A DNA stretch of 29,639 nt from Sphingobium sp. (GCA_030148625.1 JASBTC010000334.1:1-29639); one strand, 5' to 3'; numbered from the stretch's first letter, positions 16,149 to 24,558 are shown. The notes: generated by a model from the sequence alone, not told the origin. Numbers and translations: made by a program.

Positions 16149-17084
16149 TCAGCTTTCGGCTTCGTCCCCCGCGCGGCGCTTGCGGAACCATGCGACCGCG
16201 CCGCCAAGCGCGGCGATGATCAGGACGACGAACTTCTTGCCGAAGGCGAGCAGGATCGCGAGCAGCCCGAGCTTCTTCGCGGCGGCCACGCCGACGCCCG
16301 CGGCAACCAGCCCGGCGAGACCATATTCGGCCTTTTCATCGACTGCCTCGTCGAAATCGGCATAGCGCGAGCCGGGCTCGAACATCGCCGCCTTGCTGAA
16401 CGAAGCGGCGGCGGTGCGGACCTGCGGAAGCTGCGGCATGCCGGCCACCATGTTCAGGCTCAGCACGCCGCGCCGTCCGAGCAGGCGGACGTCGTAGTTG
16501 AGCGTGTTCACCGGCTCGCCGTCGAACCTGATCTCACGCGCCCAGACCAGAGCATGCTGCGCACCGTCATAGGATGGCGGCTGCGCCCAGCCGACGAGAT
16601 GCTGCCCGCCAAAGCCCGCCTTGCCCCGCTCGGCATTCATCGCCGCCTCGCTTTCGCGCGACTGGGTCAGCACCGCGTCGTAATCAGCGGTCTTGGCGTC
16701 GTCGTCGGCGACATAGCCGGTCTTCTCGAAAGTGATGACGGCGCCCCAGGGCGCATCGACGAAGGTCTTGCCCGCCGGAAACACCATGCCGAGCACATCG
16801 GTCACCGAGTCTGGAGGATTGCCCCAGCCGTCGGTCAACACACGTTTCGCTTCCTCGGCCGGGAGGAAATAATAATCCTTGCCCAGCGCAAGCGCCGCCT
16901 GGGCCTGGGGAATCCGGATCTGCCCATCGACGGGATGCAACGAGTCGAGCAGCGCCTTGAAACGTGCGCCGGCCGCCTCCGTGGCGGCATTTTCGGCAGC
17001 CGCAGCGGGCGGCGCAGCCCATGACATGGGAGCGGCCGCGACCAGACCGATCGCGACGAACGACTTCAACAATGCTTGGCGCAT
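16149..17084 (-). CDS. DUF2167 domain-containing membrane protein
   Basis: 311 residues: a signal peptide (MRQALLKSFVAIGLVAAAPM), a periplasmic domain with HPVDGQIRIPQAQAALALGK, YYFLPAEEAKRVLTDGWGNP and FVDAPWGAVITFEKTGYVAD, and a C-terminal pair of hydrophobic helices ending AVAWFRKRRAGDEAES. This matches the DUF2167 family, which has no agreed function. The ATG at 17084 has AGGGGG about 7-12 nt upstream; the frame is open to 17480, but that part reads through the divergent promoter region. The gene is convergent with mscS and divergent from the MaoC-like gene. Confidence 0.9.
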   Translation of the reverse strand: MRQALLKSFVAIGLVAAAPMSWAAPPAAAAENAATEAAGARFKALLDSLHPVDGQIRIPQAQAALALGKDYYFLPAEEAKRVLTDGWGNPPDSVTDVLGMVFPAGKTFVDAPWGAVITFEKTGYVADDDAKTADYDAVLTQSRESEAAMNAERGKAGFGGQHLVGWAQPPSYDGAQHALVWAREIRFDGEPVNTLNYDVRLLGRRGVLSLNMVAGMPQLPQVRTAAASFSKAAMFEPGSRYADFDEAVDEKAEYGLAGLVAAGVGVAAAKKLGLLAILLAFGKKFVVLIIAALGGAVAWFRKRRAGDEAES

Positions 17085-17270
17085 GGCATGATATCCCCCT
17101 ATTTTCCGGCCCCGACCCCTTGCGGCGGCGAGCATGACATAATCGCGCCCTGTCACAAGCCTCAAACATCTCCAGAATCGACGAATCCGACGGATTCGAT
17201 CGGCATCGCGCACGCGCGCTACGAACATATGATGGGCGTGGCGGAAGCGACGTTGCGGAATCCACGGCTT

Positions 17271-17299
17271 TTGACACATCGCCATGGCGCGCCCTATTT
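17271..17299 (+). promoter_or_regulatory. Candidate promoter of the MaoC/thiolase pair
   Basis: TTGACA (17271-17276) is followed after 17 bp by CTATTT (17294-17299). It faces the hydratase gene and would give a leader of about 65 nt. It lies in the 286-bp divergent gap with the DUF2167 gene, in which no other gene is evident. Confidence 0.5.
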
Positions 17300-17370
17300 T
17301 CCCGCACGAACCGGGCTGGTCGCACAGGCATGCCGCGCGGCCGGCATCGGTGCCGGAGGAAAGGAAAAGC

Positions 17371-17829
17371 GTGAGCACCGTCACATCGCAGGAGCTGCAG
17401 GCCAGGATCGGCGAGGAGATCGGCGTCTCCGACTGGGTCGAAGTCACCCAGGCAATGATCGACAAATTCGCCGAGGCCACGGGCGACTATCAGTTCATCC
17501 ATGTCGATCCCGACAAGGCGAAGCTGACGCCGTTCGGCGGCACGATCGCCCATGGCTTCCTGACGCTGTCGCTGATGCCCATGCTGATGCAGAAAGCGGA
17601 CAGCCCCAGGATCGACGGCGTGAAGATGGGCGTGAACTATGGGAGCAACAAGACGCGCTTCCTGGCCCCGGTCCGGTCGGGCAAACGTGTGCGCGGCCGT
17701 TTCAAGCTGCTCGAACTGGACGAGAAGCGTCCGGGCCAATGGCAGCAGACCACCGAAGTCGTCGTCGAGATCGAAGGCGAGGACAAGCCGGCGCTGATCA
17801 CCGAATGGATCGGCCAGTTTTTCGTGTGA
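17371..17829 (+). CDS. MaoC-like (hot-dog) hydratase/dehydratase
   Basis: 152 residues from (GTG) MSTVTSQELQARIGEEIGVS. The hydratase-2 motif appears in ATGDYQFIHVDPDKAKLTPF followed by GGTIAHGFLTLSLMP, with the Asp/His pair of R-specific enoyl-CoA hydratases of the NodN-like type. The likely reaction is reversible hydration of an enoyl-CoA, although some family members are non-catalytic or act on other CoA esters. AGGAAAGG lies upstream of the GTG; the frame is open back to 17284, but those residues (MARPIFPHEPGW...) run through the candidate promoter. The thiolase follows 88 bp later with a hairpin between them, so the two may work in one acyl-CoA or PHA-related pathway. Confidence 0.9.
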   Translation: MSTVTSQELQARIGEEIGVSDWVEVTQAMIDKFAEATGDYQFIHVDPDKAKLTPFGGTIAHGFLTLSLMPMLMQKADSPRIDGVKMGVNYGSNKTRFLAPVRSGKRVRGRFKLLELDEKRPGQWQQTTEVVVEIEGEDKPALITEWIGQFFV

Positions 17830-17837
17830 ACCATGAC

Positions 17838-17856
17838 GGGTGGCGTCGAGCCACCC
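17838..17856. repeat. Hairpin between the MaoC-like and thiolase genes
   Basis: GGGTGGC and GCCACCC flank GTCGA, a seven-pair stem starting 8 bp after the stop. The following sequence is TATATTCTGTT rather than a run of T, so it could be a weak terminator or an mRNA stability/attenuation element. Confidence 0.45.
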
Positions 17857-17917
17857 TATATTCTGTTCAATCCCACCCGACCCTCCCGCCAGGCGGAAGG
17901 GGATCAAGGAGACTCCC

Positions 17918-19096
<1,179 letters not shown>

Positions 19097-19137
19097 GCGA
19101 CGGCAGGTCCAGACTAGGCTTGCTCTCCGACCGTTTG

Positions 19138-19212
19138 GGCTGAGCTTGTCGAAGCCCTTGTCCTTCCCTTGCCTCGGCGCAGAAGAAGGACAGGGCTTCG
19201 ACAGGCTCAGCC
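19138..19212. repeat. Long inverted repeat between convergent thiolase and soxR
   Basis: The left arm (19138-19166, starting GGCTGAGCTTGTCGAAGCCC) pairs with the right arm (19185-19212, ending TTCGACAGGCTCAGCC) with one mismatch and one extra base. This TTCGACAGGCTCAG element is a dispersed repeat type of sphingomonads. It fills most of the 130-bp convergent gap and can form a stable stem in either transcript, so it may end both. Confidence 0.82.
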
Positions 19213-19226
19213 GGGCGGCTTATGGA

Positions 19227-19685
19227 TCAGACTGTCGGCGCTTCATCCTCGAGCACATAGCGTGGCCCGGCGCCGCGCGCGGCCGCGCGATCCCCTGGAT
19301 TGTACAGCGCACAGTTCGCAAGCGACAGGCAACCGCATCCGATACAGCCGTCCAACCGCTCGCGCGTCCGTACCAGCTGCGCGATCCGCGCATCGAGCAG
19401 GCCGCGCATCGCCACGCTGATCCGCCGCCAGTCGGCCGCATTGGGTGTGCGCCCATCGGGCAACTTCGCCAGTTCGGTCCCGATCGCCTCGATCGACAGG
19501 CCAAGCTGCTGCGCGATCAGGATGAAGGACAGCCGACGGATATCCGAGCGCAGGAAGCGCCGCTGGCCGCCCGCATTGCGATAGGGATGGATCAGCCCCT
19601 TCGCCTCGTAGAAACGGATCGCCGACACCGCGACGCCCGTCCGCGCCGCCAGATCGCCGATCGAGATCACATCGCTCGCCCGCAT
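19227..19685 (-). CDS. soxR: Redox-sensitive transcriptional activator SoxR
   Basis: 152 residues, full length for SoxR. A MerR-type winged helix opens the protein (ISIGDLAARTGVAVSAIRFY, then EAKGLIHPYRNAGGQRRFLR), a dimerisation helix follows, and the C-terminal [2Fe-2S] site is complete: Cys114, 117, 119 and 125 in CIGCGCLSLANC. SoxR is oxidised by redox-cycling compounds or superoxide and then untwists promoters with a 19-bp spacer. The ATG at 19685 is chosen because MRASDVISIGD fits the family start; a GTG three codons earlier is possible. TCTAGGGT just upstream may be its own -10. The divergent VOC gene is the obvious local target. No soxS gene is present, as is normal outside enteric bacteria. 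Confidence 0.96.
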   Translation of the reverse strand: MRASDVISIGDLAARTGVAVSAIRFYEAKGLIHPYRNAGGQRRFLRSDIRRLSFILIAQQLGLSIEAIGTELAKLPDGRTPNAADWRRISVAMRGLLDARIAQLVRTRERLDGCIGCGCLSLANCALYNPGDRAAARGAGPRYVLEDEAPTV

Positions 19686-19708
19686 CGTTTCCACCCTAGA
19701 GAAAAAGC

Positions 19709-19739
19709 TTGATCTCAACTTAACTTGAGGTTGCAGAAG
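19709..19739 (+). promoter_or_regulatory. SoxR box and SoxR-type promoter of the VOC gene
   Basis: TCTCAACTTAACTTGAGG (19713-19730) matches the E. coli soxS operator CCTCAAGTTAACTTGAGG at 16 of 18 positions. It lies between TTGATC (19709-19714) and CAGAAG (19734-19739), spaced by 19 bp, the over-long spacer that MerR-family activators require. On the opposite strand TTGAGA inside the box, with TAGGGT further down, could serve soxR, which would give autoregulation. The box and spacing are seen directly; regulation is inferred from the SoxR family. Confidence 0.85.
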
Positions 19740-19791
19740 CGATGCGTCAACCCGCCCGGCCGCCGAATCGGCCCGGATCCAGGAGCCAGAG

Positions 19792-20172
19792 ATGACGCAC
19801 GCGACGATCGAACACGTGAACCTGACGGTCAGCGACCCCGAACGCTCGGCGCGCATGGTGGAAACGCTGTTCGGCTGGAAGGAACGCTGGCGCGGCGCGG
19901 CGCGCGACGGCGGTTTCACCATCCATGTCGGCAGCGCGTCGGCCTATCTCGCTTTCTATACCGGGCCGGACGGGATCCATGCCGATGCCCGCTATCCCAA
20001 GGGCGAACCGCTCAACCATGTCGGTGTCGAGGTCGCGGATCTCGATGCGGTCGAGGCACGCGTGCTCGCGCTCGGCCTCGTGCCATTCTCGCATGGCGAC
20101 TATGAACCCGGCCGTCGTTTCTATTTCCTCGACCATGACGGCATCGAGTTCGAGATCGTCAGCTATGCCTGA
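19792..20172 (+). CDS. VOC family protein (glyoxalase/dioxygenase fold), predicted SoxR target
   Basis: 126 residues from MTHATIEHVNLTVSDPERSA. Two beta-alpha-beta-beta-beta modules carry putative metal ligands His8 (IEHVNLTV), His76 (LNHVGVEV) and Glu121 (GIEFEIVSYA). The family includes glyoxalase I, fosfomycin and bleomycin resistance proteins and extradiol dioxygenases; the small size and the final EFEIVSYA suit the glyoxalase/resistance group, but the substrate is open. AGGAG lies 8 nt before the ATG. The SoxR box in front suggests induction by redox-active compounds, so detoxification of a quinone-like or electrophilic compound is a reasonable guess. Confidence 0.92.
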   Translation: MTHATIEHVNLTVSDPERSARMVETLFGWKERWRGAARDGGFTIHVGSASAYLAFYTGPDGIHADARYPKGEPLNHVGVEVADLDAVEARVLALGLVPFSHGDYEPGRRFYFLDHDGIEFEIVSYA

Positions 20173-20226
20173 CCCGATGGAGTGCCGGATAGCGCTACGG
20201 GGCGAGGCCCGGTAGCCCCTTACCCC

Positions 20227-20252
20227 GTCATTCCCGCGTACGCGGGAATGAC
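20227..20252. repeat. Perfect 26-bp intergenic palindrome (GTCATTCCCGCG type)
   Basis: The sequence from GTCATTCCCGCG to CGCGGGAATGAC reads identically on both strands. It lies in the convergent gap between the VOC gene and the PHA depolymerase gene and shares its outer bases with the repeat at 13224-13249. It is probably a dispersed repeat that can serve as a two-way terminator. Confidence 0.85.
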
Positions 20253-20301
20253 CCCGAAGGGCTTCGGCGAGAATGATCGAAATGAAGCTCGGGTCGCCCC
20301 C

Positions 20302-21519
20302 TCAATCGAACTTCTTGATCCACGCCTCCAGCACGGGTGCGATCGTGTTGCGCCATTTGCTGCCGTTGAAGATGCCGTAATGGCCGACACTCGGCGCCAT
20401 GAAATATTTCTTCTTCGCGTCGGGCAGCTTGGTGGCGATGGTCAGCGCCGCCTTGGTCTGGCCGAGCCCCGAAATATCGTCGCGCTCACCCTCGATCGCC
20501 AGGATCGCGGTGTCGGTGATCGTCGCGGCATCGATCAGCTTGCCGCGATGCCTGAATTCGCCATTGGGCAGCGCGTGCGTCTGGAAGACGACGTCGATGG
20601 TCTGGAGATAGAATTCGGCGGTCATGTCGCAGACCGAACGATATTCGTCATAGAAGCGCTTGGTCGCGTCCGCGCCTTCCTCGTCGCCCTGAACGAGATG
20701 TTTGAACATCTCCCAATGGCTCATCAGGTGATCGCCGAGGTTCATCGTCATGAAGCCGGCAAGCTGGAGGAAGCCCGGATAGACCTGACGCCCGGCGCCC
20801 GGATAATGCATCGGCACGGTCGCGATCACATTCTGCTCGAACCAGGCGTGGGGCCGCTGCGTCGCCAGCGTGTTGACCGCCGTTGGCGCTTCGCGCGTGT
20901 CGATCGGCCCGCCCATCATCGTCAGCGTTTTCGGCGTGCAGGGATGCTTGTCGCCATTCATCAGCGCGACCGCCGCATAGCTGGGCACCGAGGGCTGGCA
21001 GACCGCGAGCACATGCGCGCCGGGGCCGATATGTTCGAGGAACGCGACCAGATAATCGATATAGTCGTCGAGATCGAAACCGCCCTCGGACAGCGGCACC
21101 ATCTTCGCGTCGCGCCAGTCGGTGATATAGACGTCGCAGCTCGGCAGCATCCGCTGGACCGTGCCGCGCAGCAAGGTCGCATAATGGCCCGACATCGGCG
21201 CGACGATCAACAGCCTGGGGCCGCCCTCGACGCCCTCGCGCACGAAGCGCTTGAGCTGTCCGAACGGCTTTTGCAGGACGATCTGCTCGGTCACGGCCAC
21301 CTTGCGCCCGTCGATCTCGGTCTCGATCAGGCCGAATGCCGGCTTGCCGCGCGGCGCCGAAGCGTGGGCGAACACGTCCAGCGCGGAGGCCAGGATCGGG
21401 CCGCCGCCGAAATAGGAAAAGGGGTTTGCCGGGTTCTGAAGGAATTCCGCGCTCATATGCGCGACTGCGCTGGCCCCGGCCAGCAACGAGCGCTGCATCT
21501 CATAGGCGTTATAGAGCAT
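20302..21519 (-). CDS. phaZ: Intracellular polyhydroxyalkanoate (PHB) depolymerase
   Basis: 405 residues starting MLYNAYEMQRSLLAGASAVA. It has an alpha/beta hydrolase fold with RLLIVAPMSGHYATLLRGTV, DVYITDWRDAKMVPLSEGGF and the nucleophile Cys174 in the lipase-box-like AVCQPSVPSY, a Cys in place of Ser as in intracellular PHB depolymerases (TIGR01849). The C-terminal half includes IVP-type MMGGPIDTREAPTAVN and the His region APSVGHYGIFNGSKWRN. It breaks down amorphous polyester granules in the cytoplasm. The ATG at 21519 has a GAAAGTGA-like site. A palindrome in the upstream divergent gap may be a PhaR site. Confidence 0.95.
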   Translation of the reverse strand: MLYNAYEMQRSLLAGASAVAHMSAEFLQNPANPFSYFGGGPILASALDVFAHASAPRGKPAFGLIETEIDGRKVAVTEQIVLQKPFGQLKRFVREGVEGGPRLLIVAPMSGHYATLLRGTVQRMLPSCDVYITDWRDAKMVPLSEGGFDLDDYIDYLVAFLEHIGPGAHVLAVCQPSVPSYAAVALMNGDKHPCTPKTLTMMGGPIDTREAPTAVNTLATQRPHAWFEQNVIATVPMHYPGAGRQVYPGFLQLAGFMTMNLGDHLMSHWEMFKHLVQGDEEGADATKRFYDEYRSVCDMTAEFYLQTIDVVFQTHALPNGEFRHRGKLIDAATITDTAILAIEGERDDISGLGQTKAALTIATKLPDAKKKYFMAPSVGHYGIFNGSKWRNTIAPVLEAWIKKFD

Positions 21520-21556
21520 TCATTCACTTTCACATTGTGTCGCACTTTACGTAGGA

Positions 21557-21578
21557 GCTTTTGCTGCAATGCAAAAGC
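21557..21578. promoter_or_regulatory. Palindrome in the phaZ/ABC exporter divergent gap (possible PhaR operator)
   Basis: GCTTTTGC (21557-21564) and GCAAAAGC (21571-21578) flank TGCAAT. The core TTGCTGCAATGCAA is TGC/GCA-rich, as reported for the PHA-responsive repressor PhaR in Paracoccus. Placement 38 bp ahead of phaZ fits an operator. The palindrome is certain; the regulator is a guess. Confidence 0.45.
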
Positions 21579-21590
21579 GCAAAGCTTCGA

Positions 21591-21619
21591 TTGAGCGCGC
21601 CGGTTCGGGCTGCTAGGGC
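21591..21619 (+). promoter_or_regulatory. Promoter of the ABC exporter gene, leaderless type
   Basis: TTGAGCG (21591-21597), 14 nt, then GCTAGGGC (21612-21619) matches the Caulobacter housekeeping pattern. The -10 ends 6 nt before the ATG, so transcription should begin at or beside the start codon. There is no ribosome-binding site, consistent with a leaderless message. Confidence 0.55.
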
Positions 21620-21625
21620 CGCGCC

Positions 21626-23452
21626 ATGAGCGAAACGGGCAGCGAACGGGCAAGCAGTCCGGCAAAAGCCGACGCGACCGATGACGCGGCCCAGCCGCGT
21701 TCGGGCCGCAATCTCGGCGATCTCAGCATGGTCTGGCGGATGGCGGTACGCTATCCGGGCCATATCGCGGCCGCTGCGCTCGCCATGCTCATCGCGGCGG
21801 GCGCGACGCTGGCGATTCCGAGCAGCTTCCGGCTGATCATCGACCGCGGCTTCGTTCAGGGCGGCGGCAGCGATATCGGTCGCTGGTTCCAATATCTGCT
21901 GCTGATCGTGGTGGTGATGGCGATCGCGACCGCCTTCCGCTTCTATTTCGTCTCCTGGCTTGGCGAACGCGTCGTCGCAGACCTGCGCCTTGCGGTGCAG
22001 CGCAACCTGCTGCGCCTCTCGCCGAGCTTCTTCGAGGAGAATCGCCCGTCGGAGATCGCATCGCGGCTGACCGCCGACACCACGATCATCGAGCAGCTCG
22101 TCGGCACCACCATCTCGGTGGCGATGCGCAACCTGGTCATGGGCATCGGCGGCATCGCTTATCTGTTCAGCCTGTCGCCCAAGCTGACCGGCATGCTGCT
22201 GATCGGCATTCCGGTCGTGATCATGCCGATCGTGATCCTTGGCCGCCGCGTGCGGACCATTTCGCGCAGCAGCCAGGATCGCGTCGCCGATGTCGGCGCG
22301 ATGGTCAGCGAGGTGCTGGCCGCGATGAAGATCGTCCAGGCGTTCGGACAACAGGATCGCGAAGCCAGCCGGTTCGGCCAGGCAGTGGAAGCGGTGTTCG
22401 GCACGGCGCGACGACGCATCATGCTGCGCGCGGTGATGACCGCGGCCGTGATCGGCCTGATCTTCGGCGCGATCGCGCTCGTCATGTGGCAAGGCGCGCT
22501 CGACGTCGCCGCCGGCCGGATGAGCGGCGGCACCATCGCCGCCTTCGTGCTGACCGGCGGGCTCGTCGCCGGCGCCTTCGGCGCGCTGACCGAAGTCTAT
22601 GGCGACCTGCTGCGCGGATCGGGTGCTGCCGGACGACTCGCCGAACTGCTCGCCCAGCAGCCTGGGATCGCCGCACCGGCACAGCCCCGCGCATTGCCCG
22701 AGCCGGCGCGCGGCGAGATCCGTTTCGATCATGTCGAATTCCGTTATCCCACCCGCCGCGACACCAGCGCGCTCGCCGATTTCTCGCTGACCGTCGCACC
22801 GGGCGAGACCGTCGCCGTGGTCGGCCCGTCGGGCGCGGGCAAATCGACATTGTTCCAGCTCATCCAGCGCTTCTATGATCCCGATGCGGGCCGCATCCTG
22901 CTCGACGGCGTGGCGTTGCCCGATGCCGACCCCGCCGACATTCGCGAGCGCATCGCGATGGTCCCGCAGGAAACCGTGATCTTCGCGGCCTCAGCGCGCG
23001 ACAATCTGCGCTACGGCAATTGGGACGCGTCGGACGAGGCGTTATGGGCGGCAGCCGAAGCCGCCAATGCCGCCGAATTCCTGCGCAAGCTGCCCGACGG
23101 GCTCGACACCTTCATGGGCGAAGGCGGCGCGCGGCTTTCGGGTGGGCAAAGACAGCGTGTCGCGATCGCGCGCGCCATCCTGCGCGACGCCCCCGTATTG
23201 CTGCTCGACGAAGCGACCTCGGCGCTCGACGCCCAGTCCGAACGGCTGGTCCAGCAGGCGCTGGAACGGCTGATGACCGACCGCACGACGATCGTCATCG
23301 CTCACCGCCTCGCCACCGTGCGCAGCGCCGACCGCATCATCGTGATGGACGACGGACGCATCGTCGAACAGGGCGATCATGACAGCCTGACCACGCAGGG
23401 CGGGCTCTATGCCCGCCTGGCCCGACTCCAATTCGACGGGGCACTGGCCTGA
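21626..23452 (+). CDS. ABC transporter, fused membrane and ATPase domains (MsbA-like exporter)
   Basis: 608 residues with an N-terminal six-helix exporter domain (helices begin near residues 45, 87, 165, 185, 270 and 300) and a C-terminal ATPase: Walker A VGPSGAGKST (about 399-408), Q-loop MVPQETVIF, signature LSGGQRQRVAIARA (504-517), Walker B VLLLDEATSALD and the IVIAHRLATV switch His. It functions as a homodimer or half-transporter in the inner membrane; lipid A, other lipids or drugs are possible substrates, so I do not name it msbA. The first 30 residues are an unordered, Ser/Ala-rich cytoplasmic extension. It is divergent from phaZ, with a leaderless-type promoter. Confidence 0.94.
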   Translation: MSETGSERASSPAKADATDDAAQPRSGRNLGDLSMVWRMAVRYPGHIAAAALAMLIAAGATLAIPSSFRLIIDRGFVQGGGSDIGRWFQYLLLIVVVMAIATAFRFYFVSWLGERVVADLRLAVQRNLLRLSPSFFEENRPSEIASRLTADTTIIEQLVGTTISVAMRNLVMGIGGIAYLFSLSPKLTGMLLIGIPVVIMPIVILGRRVRTISRSSQDRVADVGAMVSEVLAAMKIVQAFGQQDREASRFGQAVEAVFGTARRRIMLRAVMTAAVIGLIFGAIALVMWQGALDVAAGRMSGGTIAAFVLTGGLVAGAFGALTEVYGDLLRGSGAAGRLAELLAQQPGIAAPAQPRALPEPARGEIRFDHVEFRYPTRRDTSALADFSLTVAPGETVAVVGPSGAGKSTLFQLIQRFYDPDAGRILLDGVALPDADPADIRERIAMVPQETVIFAASARDNLRYGNWDASDEALWAAAEAANAAEFLRKLPDGLDTFMGEGGARLSGGQRQRVAIARAILRDAPVLLLDEATSALDAQSERLVQQALERLMTDRTTIVIAHRLATVRSADRIIVMDDGRIVEQGDHDSLTTQGGLYARLARLQFDGALA

Positions 23453-23457
23453 CCGGA

Positions 23458-23486
23458 TTGCCAATCGGGACATCCGGCCCTAAGTA
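23458..23486 (+). promoter_or_regulatory. Candidate promoter of the metA riboswitch transcript
   Basis: TTGCCAA (23458-23464), 14 nt, then CCTAAGTA (23479-23486). The predicted start of transcription falls at about 23492, exactly where the riboswitch P1 stem begins, which supports both calls. Confidence 0.5.
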
Positions 23487-23490
23487 GGCG

Positions 23491-23592
23491 CCAACATCAA
23501 GAGTTGGGGCGACGCCCAACGCCAACCTGCCTATCCGGGCAAGGTGGCGCTTCCGCAAGGAAGGATGTGGCCGAGCCGGCAACCAAGCGGAT
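23491..23592 (+). promoter_or_regulatory. SAM riboswitch of the S-box clan (SAM-I/SAM-IV-like), compact variant
   Basis: A junction can be drawn: P1 ACATC (23494-23498) with GATGT (23564-23568), plus CC/GG outside; joining AAGA; P2 GTTGGG (23503-23508) with CCCAAC (23515-23520); P3 inside GCCAACCTGCC (23521-23531) with GGCAAGGTGGC (23538-23548); P4 CTTCC-GCAA-GGAAG (23550-23563), directly abutting P1. ATCAAGAG, GCCAACCTGCC and AAGGTG are the conserved S-box core words. P2 is short and lacks the kink-turn and inner loop of SAM-I. The P3 loop ATCCG (23533-23537) can pair with CGGAT (23588-23592) after P1, like the loop-to-tail pseudoknot of SAM-IV. It precedes metA, a methionine-pathway gene, as expected for SAM feedback. 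Confidence 0.78.
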
Positions 23593-23607
23593 CAAGCCAC
23601 GAGCGTC

Positions 23608-23628
23608 TGTCCTCTCAGTTGAAGGACA
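23608..23628 (+). promoter_or_regulatory. Hairpin covering the metA ribosome-binding site (expression platform)
   Basis: TGTCCT (23608-23613) pairs with AGGACA (23623-23628) around a nine-base loop; the GAAGGA ribosome-binding site (23621-23626) is in the 3' arm. With no T-run terminator in the leader, control of translation initiation is the simplest mechanism. Confidence 0.6.
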
Positions 23629-23637
23629 TGCGTGACG

Positions 23638-24540
23638 ATGCCGATCAAGATTCCCGACGATTTGCCCGCTTTCCGTACGCTCGAGTCGGAAGGCGTGATG
23701 GTCATGCGGGAAGCCGACGCGATCCGCCAGGACATCCGGCCGCTGCGCATCGGCCTGCTCAACCTGATGCCCAACAAGATCAGCACCGAAACGCAGATCG
23801 CGCGGCTGATCGGTGCGACGCCACTCCAGGTGGAACTGACGCTCGTGCGCCTGACCGAGCATGTCGCGCGCAACACGCCGGCCGACCACATGGCGTCCTT
23901 CTATCGCCCCTGGGCGGAGGTGAACGATCATCGCTTCGACGGGTTCGTGATCACCGGCGCGCCGGTCGAACGCCTGCCCTTCGAGGAGGTGACCTATTGG
24001 GACGAGATGCGCCGTATCCTCGACTGGACCCAGACCCATGTCCATAGCTGCTTCAACATCTGCTGGGCGGCGCAGGCGGCGGTCCATCATTTCCACGGCC
24101 TGCCCAAATATGAACTGCCGGCAAAGGCGTCGGGGATCTTCCGGCACCGGAACCTCCAGCCGGCATCACCCTATCTGCGCGGCTTTTCCGACGATTTCTC
24201 GATTCCGGTCTCGCGCTGGACCGAGGTCCGCCGCGCCGACATTCCTGGCGGCAGCGGCATGACCGTGCTCGCCGAAAGCGAGGAAACCGGCCTGTGCCTG
24301 CTCGACGATCCGCAGCGTCGCTCGCTCCACATGTTCAACCATGTCGAATATGACACGACCAGCCTGGCCGACGAATATCATCGCGACAGCGTCACCACAC
24401 CCGGCACGCCGGTTCCCGTCAATTATTTCCCCGGGAACGATCCCGCGCGCACGCCCGAGAATCGCTGGCGCAGCCACGCGCATCTGCTGTTCGGCAACTG
24501 GATCAACCAGATCTACCAGACCACGCCGTTCGACCTTTGA
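23638..24540 (+). CDS. metA: MetA-family homoserine O-acyltransferase, probably acetyl-CoA-using
   Basis: 300 residues from [12 protein letters not shown]. Started here, its numbering matches E. coli MetA: Cys142 ([15 protein letters not shown]), His235 and Glu237 (MFNHVEYD) form the catalytic set. An in-frame GTG at 23632 would break that register and is less likely, although it lies closer to the GAAGGA site. Position 111 is Glu ([10 protein letters not shown]), whereas E. coli has Gly; Glu111 is the residue linked to acetyl-CoA use in Bacillus MetA, so the product is predicted to be O-acetylhomoserine despite the usual succinyltransferase name. The reaction is the first committed step of methionine synthesis. 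It is preceded by the SAM riboswitch and is convergent with the permease operon, 18 bp away. Confidence 0.95.
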   Translation: MPIKIPDDLPAFRTLESEGVMVMREADAIRQDIRPLRIGLLNLMPNKISTETQIARLIGATPLQVELTLVRLTEHVARNTPADHMASFYRPWAEVNDHRFDGFVITGAPVERLPFEEVTYWDEMRRILDWTQTHVHSCFNICWAAQAAVHHFHGLPKYELPAKASGIFRHRNLQPASPYLRGFSDDFSIPVSRWTEVRRADIPGGSGMTVLAESEETGLCLLDDPQRRSLHMFNHVEYDTTSLADEYHRDSVTTPGTPVPVNYFPGNDPARTPENRWRSHAHLLFGNWINQIYQTTPFDL

Positions 24541-24558
24541 GGTGGCAGTGGCTGAGGG

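Noticed and set aside
21530..22732. 400-residue minus-strand open frame
   Set aside because: Antisense to the ABC exporter; no motif and a composition typical of shadow frames.
23458..23637. SAM-II (metA-type) riboswitch in the metA leader
   Set aside because: The leader shows S-box clan words and a multi-stem junction, not the short SAM-II H-type pseudoknot.
23632..23640. GTG at 23632 as the metA start
   Set aside because: Starting at 23638 puts Glu111, Cys142, His235 and Glu237 at the E. coli positions; the GTG shifts them by two.
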